From NCBI RefSeq assembly GCF_003024195.1, contig NZ_KZ679047.1, positions 234,734 to 298,733 on the forward strand: a stretch of DNA of 64,000 nucleotides. The letters are read 5' to 3'. Of this stretch, positions 47,383 through 56,836 are shown piece by piece; the stretch's first letter is position 1, and every line of letters starts with the position of its first letter. A model generated the notes under the pieces. It was given only the letters and a program-made list of their open reading frames with translations. It made no database searches and was not told where the DNA came from. Both the position numbers and the translations under genes were made by a program. This DNA is from Streptomyces dioscori. Lineage in GTDB: Bacteria; Actinomycetota; Actinomycetes; Streptomycetales; Streptomycetaceae.

Positions 47383-48785
47383 GCCGTCCGCCCCAGGACG
47401 GGCGCGTTCGACGTCTGGTGCGCCTGCCAGAGGACGACCAGCGCCAGCATCCCGCCCGACACCGCGAGTGCCAGCTGCTCGCTGTCGGGCGGCCCGCCGC
47501 TGGGCAGGACACCGAGGGCGAGCACTCCGGTCACGGCGGCCACCCGGTGGCGTACGGACGCACTGGGCGCCGCCGCGGCGATGAGGAACAGGCCCCACAG
47601 CGCGTACCAGGGCCGGACGGCCGGGCCGAGCACGGCCACCGTCGCCAGGCTGAGGCCCAGCGCGTAGACGGGGCTCACGCGGGGGCGGCGCAGCCAGATG
47701 CCGGCGATGACGACGACGGTGAGGACAAGGCCGAGGGCGTGCCAGGCGGGCAGCGCGTACGGGGCGAGATCGCTGCCGAGGCCCCGCAACAGGTCGCCGG
47801 TGGCGCGGCCGAGGAGGCTGGTGGGCGACCAGTTGTGCGGGGACACGGGTGTCCTCAGGGCGGCGATCCAGCCGTATCCGGTACCGGCCGCGGCGGTCGC
47901 GGCGACGGTGGTGGCGAGGGCGGCGGCCGTGGTCGTGGCGACGGCCCGCGCCATGCTCCGTCCGGCGCGTACCTGGAGCGCCACGACGGCCGCCAGGCCC
48001 AGCACGGCCGGAACCTTGACCAGGGCGGCCAGGGTGACGAGGACGGCGCCCAGGACGGGCCAGCGGCCGAGGGCCGCCACCAGTCCGGCGCCGAGGAGGC
48101 CGAGCATGAGGGCGTCGTTGTGCGCTCCGGCCACCAGATGCAGCAGCACGAGCGGGTTGAGCGCGCCGAGCCACAGCGCGGCGGCGGGGTCGGCGCCGCT
48201 GTGCCGGGCCAGCCTCGGCAGTACGGCGGCCATCAGCGCCACACCGAGCAGCGCGACGACCCGCATGCCGAACAGTCCGGCGGGCACCTCGCCCCGCGTC
48301 AGGCCGGACAGCGCGGAGGCCACCGCGAGGAAGACGGGCCCGTACGGGGTCGCGGTCCGCCGCCACACGGGCGCCACCTCGTCCGCGAGGGGTCCGCCCA
48401 GGATGGCGGGGCCGTGGGTGTAGACGTCGAGGTGCGCGTCGACCATCGCGCCCTGGGCCAGATAGCTGTAGACGTCCCGGCTGAACAGGGGCGGCGCGAG
48501 CAGCAGGGGAACCGCCCACACGGCGAGGACGACCAGCAGGGCACGGGGCGTCGGCGGTTCGGGGCCTCGGACCACCCGCCCCAGCAGCACCCAGGCGGCG
48601 ATGAGCAGGACGACTCCGAAGTACACGCCCACCAGGCCGAGTGCCGCCCTTCCGGACGCGAGGGACGGCAGTTCCCGTACGGGCAGGGCGCCGGCCGTCT
48701 CGCCTCCCGCCGTGAGGACGACGGAGCCCGCGAGCCCGAGCAGCTGACAGCGACGCAGATCGACGGTGAAACCCTTGGCCAACAC
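47379..48785 (-). CDS. MptB-like polyprenol-phosphomannose-dependent mannosyltransferase
   Basis: A 468-residue integral membrane GT-C protein resembling mycobacterial MptB, an alpha-1,6-mannosyltransferase. About twelve helices are visible. The first outer loop has PLFSRDVYSYLAQGAMVDAHLDVYTHGP with the catalytic Asp, and ATPYGPVFLAVASALS is the second signature, with HNDALMLGLLGAGLV in the middle. The GTG at 48785 lacks a clear ribosome site and the true start may differ. It is coupled to the GT87 gene; the two probably extend the same mannose-containing polymer. Confidence 0.85.
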   Translation of the reverse strand: MLAKGFTVDLRRCQLLGLAGSVVLTAGGETAGALPVRELPSLASGRAALGLVGVYFGVVLLIAAWVLLGRVVRGPEPPTPRALLVVLAVWAVPLLLAPPLFSRDVYSYLAQGAMVDAHLDVYTHGPAILGGPLADEVAPVWRRTATPYGPVFLAVASALSGLTRGEVPAGLFGMRVVALLGVALMAAVLPRLARHSGADPAAALWLGALNPLVLLHLVAGAHNDALMLGLLGAGLVAALGRWPVLGAVLVTLAALVKVPAVLGLAAVVALQVRAGRSMARAVATTTAAALATTVAATAAAGTGYGWIAALRTPVSPHNWSPTSLLGRATGDLLRGLGSDLAPYALPAWHALGLVLTVVVIAGIWLRRPRVSPVYALGLSLATVAVLGPAVRPWYALWGLFLIAAAAPSASVRHRVAAVTGVLALGVLPSGGPPDSEQLALAVSGGMLALVVLWQAHQTSNAPVLGRTA

Positions 48786-48909
48786 TCGGCAAGCGTGTCA
48801 ATGCGGGGTGGCCGGAAAGCGACGCGTCCACTTCGGAGCGGCAGCCGCGGCATGGCCGCCGTCTTACTGACCAGGACGGGCGTCCGGACGGCTGTGCGGG
48901 TGCGGCTGC

Positions 48910-49833
48910 TCAGAACACCGACAGGCCGGTGATGGTGGTGAAGCGGTCCAGAGCGGCGACTCCCGCGACCGAGTTGCCGTGTCCGTCCAGGCCGGGGCTC
49001 CACACGCAGAGCGTGCAGCGGCCGGGGACGACGGCGATGATCCCGCCGCCGACACCGCTCTTGCCGGGCAGGCCCACGCGGTAGGCGAACTCGCCCGCCG
49101 CGTCGTACGTGCCGCAGGTGAGCATGACCGCGTTGACCTCCTTGGCCTGGCTCATCGTCAGGAGGCGGGTGCCGTCCGCGCGGATGCCGTGCCGGGCGAG
49201 GAAGCCGGTGGCCAGGGCGAGGTCCGCGCAGGACGCCTCGACGGAGCACTGCCGGAAGTACTCGTCGAGCAGGACCGGGACCGGGTTGCCGATGTTCCCG
49301 TAGGACGCCATGAAGTGGCCGAGCGCGGCGTTGCGGTCGCCGTGGGCGGTCTCGGAGGCGGCCACGTCCTCGTTGATGGCGAGCTCGTCGTTGCCGCTCT
49401 CCGCGCGCAGGAAGCCGAGGAGGGTGCCTGCCGCGTCGCCGGTCTGGGTGTGGAGGCGGTCGGTGACGACGAGGGCGCCCGCGTTGATGAAGGGGTTGCG
49501 GGGGATGCCGTTCTCGTACTCCAGCTGGACGAGTGAGTTGAAGGGGTTGCCGGAGGGTTCACGGCCGACGTGTTCCCAGAGTTCGTCGGCCTCGTGGGCC
49601 AGGTCCAGGGCCAGGGTGAAGACCTTGGTGATGGACTGGGTCGAGAAGGGCTGGCGCCAGTCACCGACTCCGTACACCGTGCCGTCGAGCTCGGCGACGG
49701 CCATGCCGAAGCGGCGGGGGTCGCAGGCGGCGAGGGCCGGGATGTAGTCGGCGGGCCGGCCGCGGCCGGGGGTCTGCTCGATCTCTGCGGCGATACGGTC
49801 CAGGACGGGCTGGAAGGTCAGCGGCGAACTCAT
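48910..49833 (-). CDS. glsA: Glutaminase A
   Basis: A 307-residue glutaminase of the serine-dependent beta-lactamase-fold type, converting glutamine to glutamate and ammonia. The nucleophile Ser67 lies in FSTQSITKVFTLAL. Other conserved parts are EPSGNPFNSLVQLEYENGIPRNPFINAGALV, FMASYGNIGNPV and LPGKSGVGGGIIAVVPG. Length matches E. coli GlsA. The ATG at 49833 is preferred over one eight codons earlier because it begins at the usual family position. It is preceded by the long repeat array. Confidence 0.95.
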   Translation of the reverse strand: MSSPLTFQPVLDRIAAEIEQTPGRGRPADYIPALAACDPRRFGMAVAELDGTVYGVGDWRQPFSTQSITKVFTLALDLAHEADELWEHVGREPSGNPFNSLVQLEYENGIPRNPFINAGALVVTDRLHTQTGDAAGTLLGFLRAESGNDELAINEDVAASETAHGDRNAALGHFMASYGNIGNPVPVLLDEYFRQCSVEASCADLALATGFLARHGIRADGTRLLTMSQAKEVNAVMLTCGTYDAAGEFAYRVGLPGKSGVGGGIIAVVPGRCTLCVWSPGLDGHGNSVAGVAALDRFTTITGLSVF

Positions 49834-49879
49834 GATCACATTCTGCCGCCGGGGCACTCCGTGCGGGTGGGTGCGGGCC

Positions 49880-50280
49880 GGTGGGGGTGGGCCGCGCAGT
49901 TCCCCGCGCCCCTGAAAAGCAAAAGACTGCGCCGTTCCCCGCGCCCCTCAAAGACAAAAGACTGCGCCGTTCCCCGCGCCCCTCAAAGACAAAAGACTGC
50001 GCCGTTCCCCGCGCCCCCGGTATTTGGGGGCGCGGGGAACTGCGCGGGTGACCCCCACCGACCCGCACCCCACCACGGGCGGAGCCCCACGCGGGGACGC
50101 CAGGCGGCGTTTAGGGGCGCGGGGAACTGCGCGGGTGACCCCCACCGACCCGCAGCCCACCACGGGCCGGAGCCCGCGCGGGGCGTCACGCGGCATGCAA
50201 GGGTGCGAGGAACGGCGCGGGTGACCCCCACCGGCCCCGCAGCTCACCACGGGCGGAGCCCCTCGCGGGGCGTCAGGCGG
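49880..50280. repeat. Large composite repeat array (35-bp and 87-bp tandem units in opposite orientation)
   Basis: After a partial copy at about 49892, three 35-base units start at 49921, 49956 and 49991 (AAAAGACTGCGCCGTTCCCC...). The sequence then turns over at GGTATTTGGGGG (50019-50030) into three reverse-oriented units of about 87 bases starting at 50031, 50118 and 50204 (CGCGGGGAACTGCGCGGGTG...). All share the CGCGCAGTTCCCCGCGCCCC core. The array fills the 439 bases between glutaminase and the asparaginase gene and includes the asparaginase stop codon. Confidence 0.85.
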
Positions 50281-51334
50281 GTCGGCCCGACAGTGCCGGC
50301 GCCGGCGGTGGCTCCGGTAGTGGGTCGAGCGCGCGGGTCGTCCGGATGTGCCCCACCACCGCACCGCCCCCGAGCAGCGGCGCCCCCGCGAACTCGGCGA
50401 GCGCGGCCGGGTCGACGCCGACCCGGGCGAGCGCCGCCGCGGCGACCGGTACCCGCGCGCGGTCCGCGCCGTCGGCGATCTTCACGGCGACGGCCCGGCG
50501 GTCCGGCAGCGCCGCGACCTGCACACCCTCGAAGCCGTCCTTCGCGAGCAGCCCCGGCACGGCCCGCATCAGCGCGGCGACGTCACGCCCGGACCCGGAC
50601 GCCATCTCGGCGTGCTCGCGCATCGCGTCGGCCACCCGCGCCTCGGGCGTGCCGGGCGGGGCCGTCGTGATCCTGGCGGCGGCGCGGGCGAGTCCGTGCA
50701 GCGAGACGGCGAACAGCGGGGCGCCGCAGCCGTCGACGGTGACCTGGGCGACGGCCTGCCCGGTCAGGTCCTCGACGATCTCCTCGATCGCCTGCTGGAG
50801 GGGGTGCGCGGGGTCGAGGTAGTCGTCGAGCGACCAGCCGTTGAGCCGTGCCGTGTAGAGCATCGCGGCGTGCTTGCCCGAGCAGTTCTGGGCGAGCCGC
50901 GACGGCAGCCGCCCGGCGCGGATCCAGTCCTCGCGGACGACCGGGTCGAAGGGCAGGTCGGGGACGTTGCGCAGGTCGTCCTCGGTGAGTCCGGCGAGTT
51001 CCAGGATCCGCCGGCTGCCGGCGAGGTGGCGTTCCTCGCCGGAGTGGCTGGCCGCGGCCAGCGAGAGCAGGTCGTCTTCGAGGGGCAGCCCGGCCCGCAC
51101 CATGGCCACCGCCTGTACGGGCTTGAGCGCCGAGCGCGGGTAGAAGGCGGCCTCGATGTCGCCGATCTGGAGGTCCACGCTGCCGTCGGCGGCCAGCACG
51201 ACCACCGAGCCGTAGTGGATGCCTTCGATGACACCGCCGCGGACGAGATGGGCGACGGGCGCGTGCAGCGGTTCCCTGATGGAGGGTGCCGCGCCGAGCG
51301 AACTCCCGCATCCGGCGAGGGCGTCGGTGCTCAT
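50273..51334 (-). CDS. Asparaginase II family protein
   Basis: A 353-residue protein of the asparaginase II family (R. etli AnsA type), distinct from E. coli asparaginases. Conserved segments are VVLAADGSVDLQIGDIEAAFYPRSALKPVQAVAMV, the Ser-rich ASHSGEERH, NCSGKHAAML with a conserved Cys and Lys, and VTVDGCGAPLFAVSL. It should hydrolyse asparagine to aspartate and ammonia. The ATG overlaps the permease stop (ATGA). The last codons and stop fall in the repeat array, so the C-terminal PPPAPALSGRPA may be acquired sequence. Confidence 0.88.
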   Translation of the reverse strand: MSTDALAGCGSSLGAAPSIREPLHAPVAHLVRGGVIEGIHYGSVVVLAADGSVDLQIGDIEAAFYPRSALKPVQAVAMVRAGLPLEDDLLSLAAASHSGEERHLAGSRRILELAGLTEDDLRNVPDLPFDPVVREDWIRAGRLPSRLAQNCSGKHAAMLYTARLNGWSLDDYLDPAHPLQQAIEEIVEDLTGQAVAQVTVDGCGAPLFAVSLHGLARAAARITTAPPGTPEARVADAMREHAEMASGSGRDVAALMRAVPGLLAKDGFEGVQVAALPDRRAVAVKIADGADRARVPVAAAALARVGVDPAALAEFAGAPLLGGGAVVGHIRTTRALDPLPEPPPAPALSGRPA

Positions 51335-52800
51335 GCGTCCACCTGGCCGTCGCGCAGGGCGGTGACGCGGGCGCGTACGCCGTACCAGCCCGCCACCAGC
51401 GCCGCCACGATCAGCGGGAGGCACAGGACCGTGGTCCGGCCCGCTCCCCCGTCCGCGTACATGAGGACCAGGACGGAGGCGAGGAAGAAGAGGGTGACGA
51501 GTTCGGTCCAGGGCGAGCCGGGGAGCCGGTAGCCGGGGCGGTCCACCTCGCCCTCCTGCGACTTCCGCCAGAACTGCAGATGACAGATCATGATCATGCC
51601 CCAGGTGGCGAGGATGCCGAGCGCGGCGAAGTTGAGCACGATCTCGAAGGCGTCGGCGGGGACGACGAAGTTGAGCCCGACGCCGAGCACGCAGATACCG
51701 CTGGTCAGCAGGATTCCGCCGTACGGGACCTGGCTGCGGCTCATCACCGAGGTGAACCTGGGCGCCGAGCCGGCCATCGACATGGAGCGCAGGATGCGGC
51801 CGGTGGAGTACAGCCCGGAGTTGAGGCTGGACATGGCGGCGGTCATCACGACGAGGTTCATCACGCCGCCCGCGGCCGGGATGCCGATGTTGGAGAGCAC
51901 GGTCACGAACGGGCTCTCCCCGGCGGTGTACTTGTTCCAGGGCAGCAGCATGGACAGCAGGAGCACCGAGCCGACGTAGAAGAGACCGACGCGCCACATG
52001 ATCGAGTTGATGGCCTTCGGGAGGATCTTCTCGGGGTTCTCCGTCTCGCCCGCCGCGACACCGACCAGTTCGACGGAGGCGTACGCGAAGACGACACCCT
52101 GGATGATCAGCAGCATCGGCAGCAGACCGCTCGGGAAGAGTCCGCCGTTGTCGCTGATCAGGGAGGGGCCGGGGGTGGCTCCGTCGACGGGGTGCTGCGT
52201 GACCAGGACGAAGATCCCGATCAGCATGAACGCGACGAGCGCGCCGACCTTGACGATGGCGAACCAGAACTCCAGCTCGCCGAAGATCTTCACCGAGATG
52301 AGGTTCACGGTGAGCACGACCGCCAGCGCGATCAGGGCGATCACCCACTGCGGGATGTCGGAGAACATGCCCCAGTAGTGGGTGTAGGTGGCGACCGCGG
52401 TGATGTCGGCGACGCCGGTGGTCGCCCAGTTCAGGAAGTACATCCAGCCCGCGGTGTACGCGCCCTTCTCGCCCAGGAACTCCCGGGCGTACGACACGAA
52501 GGCGCCGGAGGACGGCCGGTACAGGACGAGTTCGCCGAGGGCGCGGACGACGAGGAAGGCGAAGATCCCGCAGACTGCGTACGCGATGAAGAGGGACGGG
52601 CCCGCCTCCGCGAGCCGGCCGCCGGCGCCGAGGAAGAGGCCGGTGCCGATGGCCCCGCCGATGGCGATCATGTTGACGTGCCGGGACTTCAGGGACTTGC
52701 TGTACCCCGCGTCACCGGCGTCGACATGGCTGCTCGGCCGCCTCTTCCGCTCCTCCTGTGGTGTCTGTTGCGTCTGGTCTTCGAGGGACTGCTCGCTCAC
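51331..52800 (-). CDS. ansP: Amino acid permease, L-asparagine type (AnsP-like)
   Basis: A 489-residue APC-superfamily amino acid/proton symporter with twelve membrane helices. The first helix has the family motif KSLKSRHVNMIAIGGAIGTGLFLGAGG. Residues YRPSSGAFVSYAREFLGEKGAYTAGWMYFLNW and VGVAAGETENPEKILPKAINSI match the AnsP/GabP group. The GTG start overlaps the regulator stop by GTGA, and its own stop overlaps the asparaginase start. Operon context supports asparagine uptake. Confidence 0.9.
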   Translation of the reverse strand: MSEQSLEDQTQQTPQEERKRRPSSHVDAGDAGYSKSLKSRHVNMIAIGGAIGTGLFLGAGGRLAEAGPSLFIAYAVCGIFAFLVVRALGELVLYRPSSGAFVSYAREFLGEKGAYTAGWMYFLNWATTGVADITAVATYTHYWGMFSDIPQWVIALIALAVVLTVNLISVKIFGELEFWFAIVKVGALVAFMLIGIFVLVTQHPVDGATPGPSLISDNGGLFPSGLLPMLLIIQGVVFAYASVELVGVAAGETENPEKILPKAINSIMWRVGLFYVGSVLLLSMLLPWNKYTAGESPFVTVLSNIGIPAAGGVMNLVVMTAAMSSLNSGLYSTGRILRSMSMAGSAPRFTSVMSRSQVPYGGILLTSGICVLGVGLNFVVPADAFEIVLNFAALGILATWGMIMICHLQFWRKSQEGEVDRPGYRLPGSPWTELVTLFFLASVLVLMYADGGAGRTTVLCLPLIVAALVAGWYGVRARVTALRDGQVDA

Positions 52801-53543
52801 GCGTGTGTTTCGCCTTCTGTGGGGGTGCCCGCGGGGTCGGTGCGCTCGGGGCGCACGATCGCGGTGAGGGTCGTCTCGACGCGGTCGAGGTGGTGCGCCA
52901 TGGCGTCGACCGCGTCGGCCGCGCTGCCGTCGACGAGGGCCTCGACGATGGCGCGGTGTTCCCGGTTGGACTGCTCGCGACGGCCGCCGAGTTCGTTGAG
53001 GAACGCGGACTGCCGGGCCAGTGCGTCGCGGATCTCCTCGATCACGCGGCGGAAGACCGGGTTCTGGGCGGCCTGCGCCACGGCGAGGTGGAAAAGCGTG
53101 TCCATCGCGACCCACGCGGTGGTGTCCCGCTCGCGCTCCATCCTTTCGAGCAGATGGGCCAGGTGGTCGAGGTCCTCGGGGGTCCGGCGCACTGCCGCGT
53201 ATCCGGCCACCGGGATCTCGACGTGCCGGCGGACCTCCATCAGGTCGCTGGCCGTGTAGTCGCCGAAGGTGGGGTCCTCGACGGGGCCGCTCGACACGAC
53301 GAACGTGCCCTTGCCGGTCCGTGACACGGTCAGACCCATGGTCTGCAGGGCGCGCAGGGCCTCCCGCAGCACGGGCCTGCTGACCTCCAGCCGTCGGCAC
53401 AGCTCCGCCTCGGAGGGCAGCTTGTCCCCCACGGCGTACTCACCGCCCTCGATGGCACCGCGAAGATGCCCGAGTACGGCCTCCATGGCGCTTATGCGCC
53501 TCGGCACGGAGCCGCCAGCTGTCTGGCTGTCTGACAGGTTCAC
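52797..53543 (-). CDS. FadR-type GntR regulator (FCD domain)
   Basis: A 248-residue regulator. The winged helix is AMEAVLGHLRGAIEGGEYAVGDKLPSEAELCRRLEVSRPVLREALRALQTMGL. The C-terminal FCD helical domain has the metal-binding positions in VAMDTLFHLAVAQAAQNPVF, NREHRAIVEAL and MAHHLDRVETTL. The GTG start follows GCAGGATCACCCC. The gene heads a tightly coupled operon with the permease and asparaginase and probably senses asparagine or aspartate. A palindrome covers its first codons. Confidence 0.9.
   Translation of the reverse strand: MNLSDSQTAGGSVPRRISAMEAVLGHLRGAIEGGEYAVGDKLPSEAELCRRLEVSRPVLREALRALQTMGLTVSRTGKGTFVVSSGPVEDPTFGDYTASDLMEVRRHVEIPVAGYAAVRRTPEDLDHLAHLLERMERERDTTAWVAMDTLFHLAVAQAAQNPVFRRVIEEIRDALARQSAFLNELGGRREQSNREHRAIVEALVDGSAADAVDAMAHHLDRVETTLTAIVRPERTDPAGTPTEGETHA
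53527..53537. promoter_or_regulatory. Palindrome at start of FadR-type regulator
   Basis: CTGTCTGACAG is an 11-base palindrome with a TGTC-N-GACA core like the TNGTNNNACNA sites bound by FadR-branch GntR proteins. It overlaps codons 3-6, so either repression acts within the gene or the true start is downstream at the ATG near 53486. Confidence 0.4.
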
Positions 53544-53731
53544 GGGGTGATCCTGCGGGCCACGGGAGGCGACTGTCAAGGTCGACGGGTCCGCGCCCGC
53601 CACCAGCCGGTTCCTTGCGCCGCCTCGGCCTGGCGCTCCGGCAGTCCGGCAGTCCGGCGGGCCGGTCGACCGGCCCGGTACGAGTCCGGGCGGCGTGTCG
53701 CGGCGTGCCACCGTACGGACGGTCTCGGGGG

Positions 53732-54106
53732 CTACGACCAGAGGGACTGGGCCGCCGCGACCCCCGCGAACGCCGCCCCGAGCCCCGCGGCCACGCTCAC
53801 GATCGCGTTGGCGGCGGCTTGCGGTCGGGCGCCGTTCTCGGCCAGCCGCAGCGTCTCGTACGAGAAGGTCGAGTACGTGGTGAGCGCCCCGCACAGGCCC
53901 GTACCGAGCAGCAGTTGCAGGTGGGAGGAGGCCGCGCCGGCCGTGGCCGCGCCGGTCAGGGCGCCCAGGACCAGGCAGCCGACGACGTTCACGGTGAAGG
54001 TGCCCCAGGGGAAGCCCGAGTCGTGGCGGGCCTGCACCGCACGGTCGGTGAGGTAGCGCAGGGGTGCGCCGACCATGCCGCCGACGATCACGAGTACCCA
54101 GTTCAC
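53732..54106 (-). CDS. crcB: Fluoride channel CrcB/Fluc (second copy)
   Basis: A 124-residue four-helix fluoride exporter. Conserved motifs are GGMVGAPLRYLTDR, FPWGTFTVNVVGCLVLGAL, GTGLCGALTTYSTFSYE and the C-terminal helix. The GTG start overlaps the stop of the other crcB gene (GTGA). Actinobacteria commonly encode two homologues that form a heterodimer of opposite topology. Confidence 0.94.
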   Translation of the reverse strand: MNWVLVIVGGMVGAPLRYLTDRAVQARHDSGFPWGTFTVNVVGCLVLGALTGAATAGAASSHLQLLLGTGLCGALTTYSTFSYETLRLAENGARPQAAANAIVSVAAGLGAAFAGVAAAQSLWS

Positions 54107-54591
54107 GAGGGCTCCCGCCCCGCGCTCCACCGGGCCGACACCCGGCGCGTCAGCGCCACGGCCGCCCATACCGCCGCGAGGGCCGCGACGAGAGTGGCCG
54201 CGAGGTAGGCGAGGGCGGTCCGGGGGTGCCCCTCGTCGAGCAGCCTCTGGATGTCCACGGCGTAGGTCGAGAAGGTCGTGAAGCCGCCCAGCACGCCGGT
54301 ACCGAAGAAGGGGCGCACCAGCGGGTGGGGCGCCCACACCTCGGTGACCAGGACCATGAAGACGCCGATCACGCAGCAGCCGACGACGTTGACCCAGAAC
54401 GTGGTCCACGGGAAGCCGCCCGTCCGCGCGGGCCAGAGCAGTGCGGCCCCGTAGCGCGCCGACGCACCGGCCGCGCCGCCCACCGCGACCACCGCCACGG
54501 CCGGCCCCTGCCCCCGCCACACCGGCGCGCGCCGGGCGGGCGCACCGTGTTCCGCCGGTTCGTCCACCGTCTCCGGGCGGGGGCTGGTCAT
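54103..54591 (-). CDS. crcB: Fluoride channel CrcB/Fluc (first copy, N-terminally extended)
   Basis: A 162-residue Fluc subunit. After a 30-residue Pro/Ala/Glu-rich cytoplasmic tail come VGGAAGASARYGAALLW, FPWTTFWVNVVGCCVIGVFM, GTGVLGGFTTFSTYAVD and a final helix with a basic end. The ATG follows AGGAGACACCGCGC. It is coupled to the second crcB gene. No fluoride riboswitch could be recognised upstream. Confidence 0.94.
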   Translation of the reverse strand: MTSPRPETVDEPAEHGAPARRAPVWRGQGPAVAVVAVGGAAGASARYGAALLWPARTGGFPWTTFWVNVVGCCVIGVFMVLVTEVWAPHPLVRPFFGTGVLGGFTTFSTYAVDIQRLLDEGHPRTALAYLAATLVAALAAVWAAVALTRRVSARWSAGREPS

Positions 54592-54643
54592 GCGCGGTGT
54601 CTCCTGATCTCGGGCCGGAGACCAGGCTATCCGCCGCTGCCGG

Positions 54644-55042
54644 TCAAGAGGCGGCCGACGCCGCCCCGGCGATGGCGTCGAAGCGGGCCGCCATCGCCGC
54701 CTGGAGCGCCTGGGCCGCCGACAGGGGGCGGACCATGACGGTGAGGTCGTCGATCCGGCCGTCCTCACCGAAGTGCAGGATGTCGCAGCCCTGGAGGGCA
54801 CGGTCTCCCACGCGCGCCTCGAAGACGAGGACGAGGTCACGGCCGCCGGGGTCCGCGATCTCGCGGACGTAGTGGAAGTCCTCGAACACCTCGATGACGG
54901 CGCCCAGGATCGCGGAGGTGATCGCCTTCCCGGCGTACGGCTTGAAGACCACCGGGCTGGTGAACACGACGTCCTCGGCGAGCAGGTCGACGACGGCCGC
55001 GTGGTCGCCGTCCTCGACCGCCTTGCGGAAGGGATGCGTCAT
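54644..55042 (-). CDS. SnoaL/NTF2-like protein
   Basis: A 132-residue protein with the alpha+beta cone fold: FRKAVEDGDHAAVVDLLAEDVVFTSPVVF, a central YVREIADPGGRDLVLVFEARVGDRALQGCDILHFGEDGRIDDLTVMVRPL. Such proteins are small enzymes or binding proteins of varied function. The ATG follows GAGAGGTGCAGG. It diverges from the acyl-CoA synthetase gene across a region with a 12-base palindrome. Confidence 0.85.
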   Translation of the reverse strand: MTHPFRKAVEDGDHAAVVDLLAEDVVFTSPVVFKPYAGKAITSAILGAVIEVFEDFHYVREIADPGGRDLVLVFEARVGDRALQGCDILHFGEDGRIDDLTVMVRPLSAAQALQAAMAARFDAIAGAASAAS

Positions 55043-55102
55043 CCTGCACCTCTCACTCTCTCTTGCTCATCGGTGTTCAACGTCGGTACTCACCATCGAT
55101 AC

Positions 55103-55114
55103 TCAACATGTTGA
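55103..55114. promoter_or_regulatory. Palindrome TCAACATGTTGA in divergent promoter
   Basis: A perfect 12-base palindrome, 61 bases from the SnoaL-like start and 139 from the acyl-CoA synthetase start, beside two GGTACTCA/CGATACTCA direct repeats. It stands out in base composition and is probably an operator for a regulator not encoded nearby. Confidence 0.5.
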
Positions 55115-55252
55115 TTAGGTGTTTTGGACAGTACTCCTCGGGCACGTCGGTCCGCAATGGGGATTGGGGAGACAGGGATCCGTGACGGCTCCATGGGGGT
55201 ACGCGGGCGGTCCGGCGAGGTAGGAAGGAATCACCGAACCGGAGGTGCTGTC

Positions 55253-56764
<1,512 letters not shown>

Positions 56765-56775
56765 CGGGAGCCGCA

Positions 56776-56817
56776 GGGGGTGGGGCGGAAACGAGCAGCC
56801 GTTTCCGCCCCACCCCC
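56776..56817. terminator. Bidirectional terminator, 18-bp perfect stem
   Basis: GGGGGTGGGGCGGAAACG (56776-56793) pairs perfectly with its complement at 56800-56817 around a six-base loop AGCAGC, between the convergent acyl-CoA synthetase and GH53 genes. Confidence 0.85.
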
Positions 56818-56836
56818 GTGGCCTACGTCCGCGCCG

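Noticed and set aside
47383..48831. Upstream extension of the GT87 frame to give a 974-residue protein
   Set aside because: The extension is a shadow of the MptB-like gene in another frame; the ATGA overlap at 47379-47382 marks the real start.
49921..50025. Possible CRISPR array (regular 35-bp repeats)
   Set aside because: The repeats are contiguous with no unique spacers, and no cas gene is present.
49948..50364. Small reading frames within the repeat array encoding AQFPAP-type peptides
   Set aside because: They arise from the repeat sequence itself, recur in several frames and lack ribosome sites.
54592..54643. Fluoride riboswitch before the crcB pair
   Set aside because: The 52-base gap has none of the conserved fluoride-aptamer sequence and is too short with the ribosome site included.
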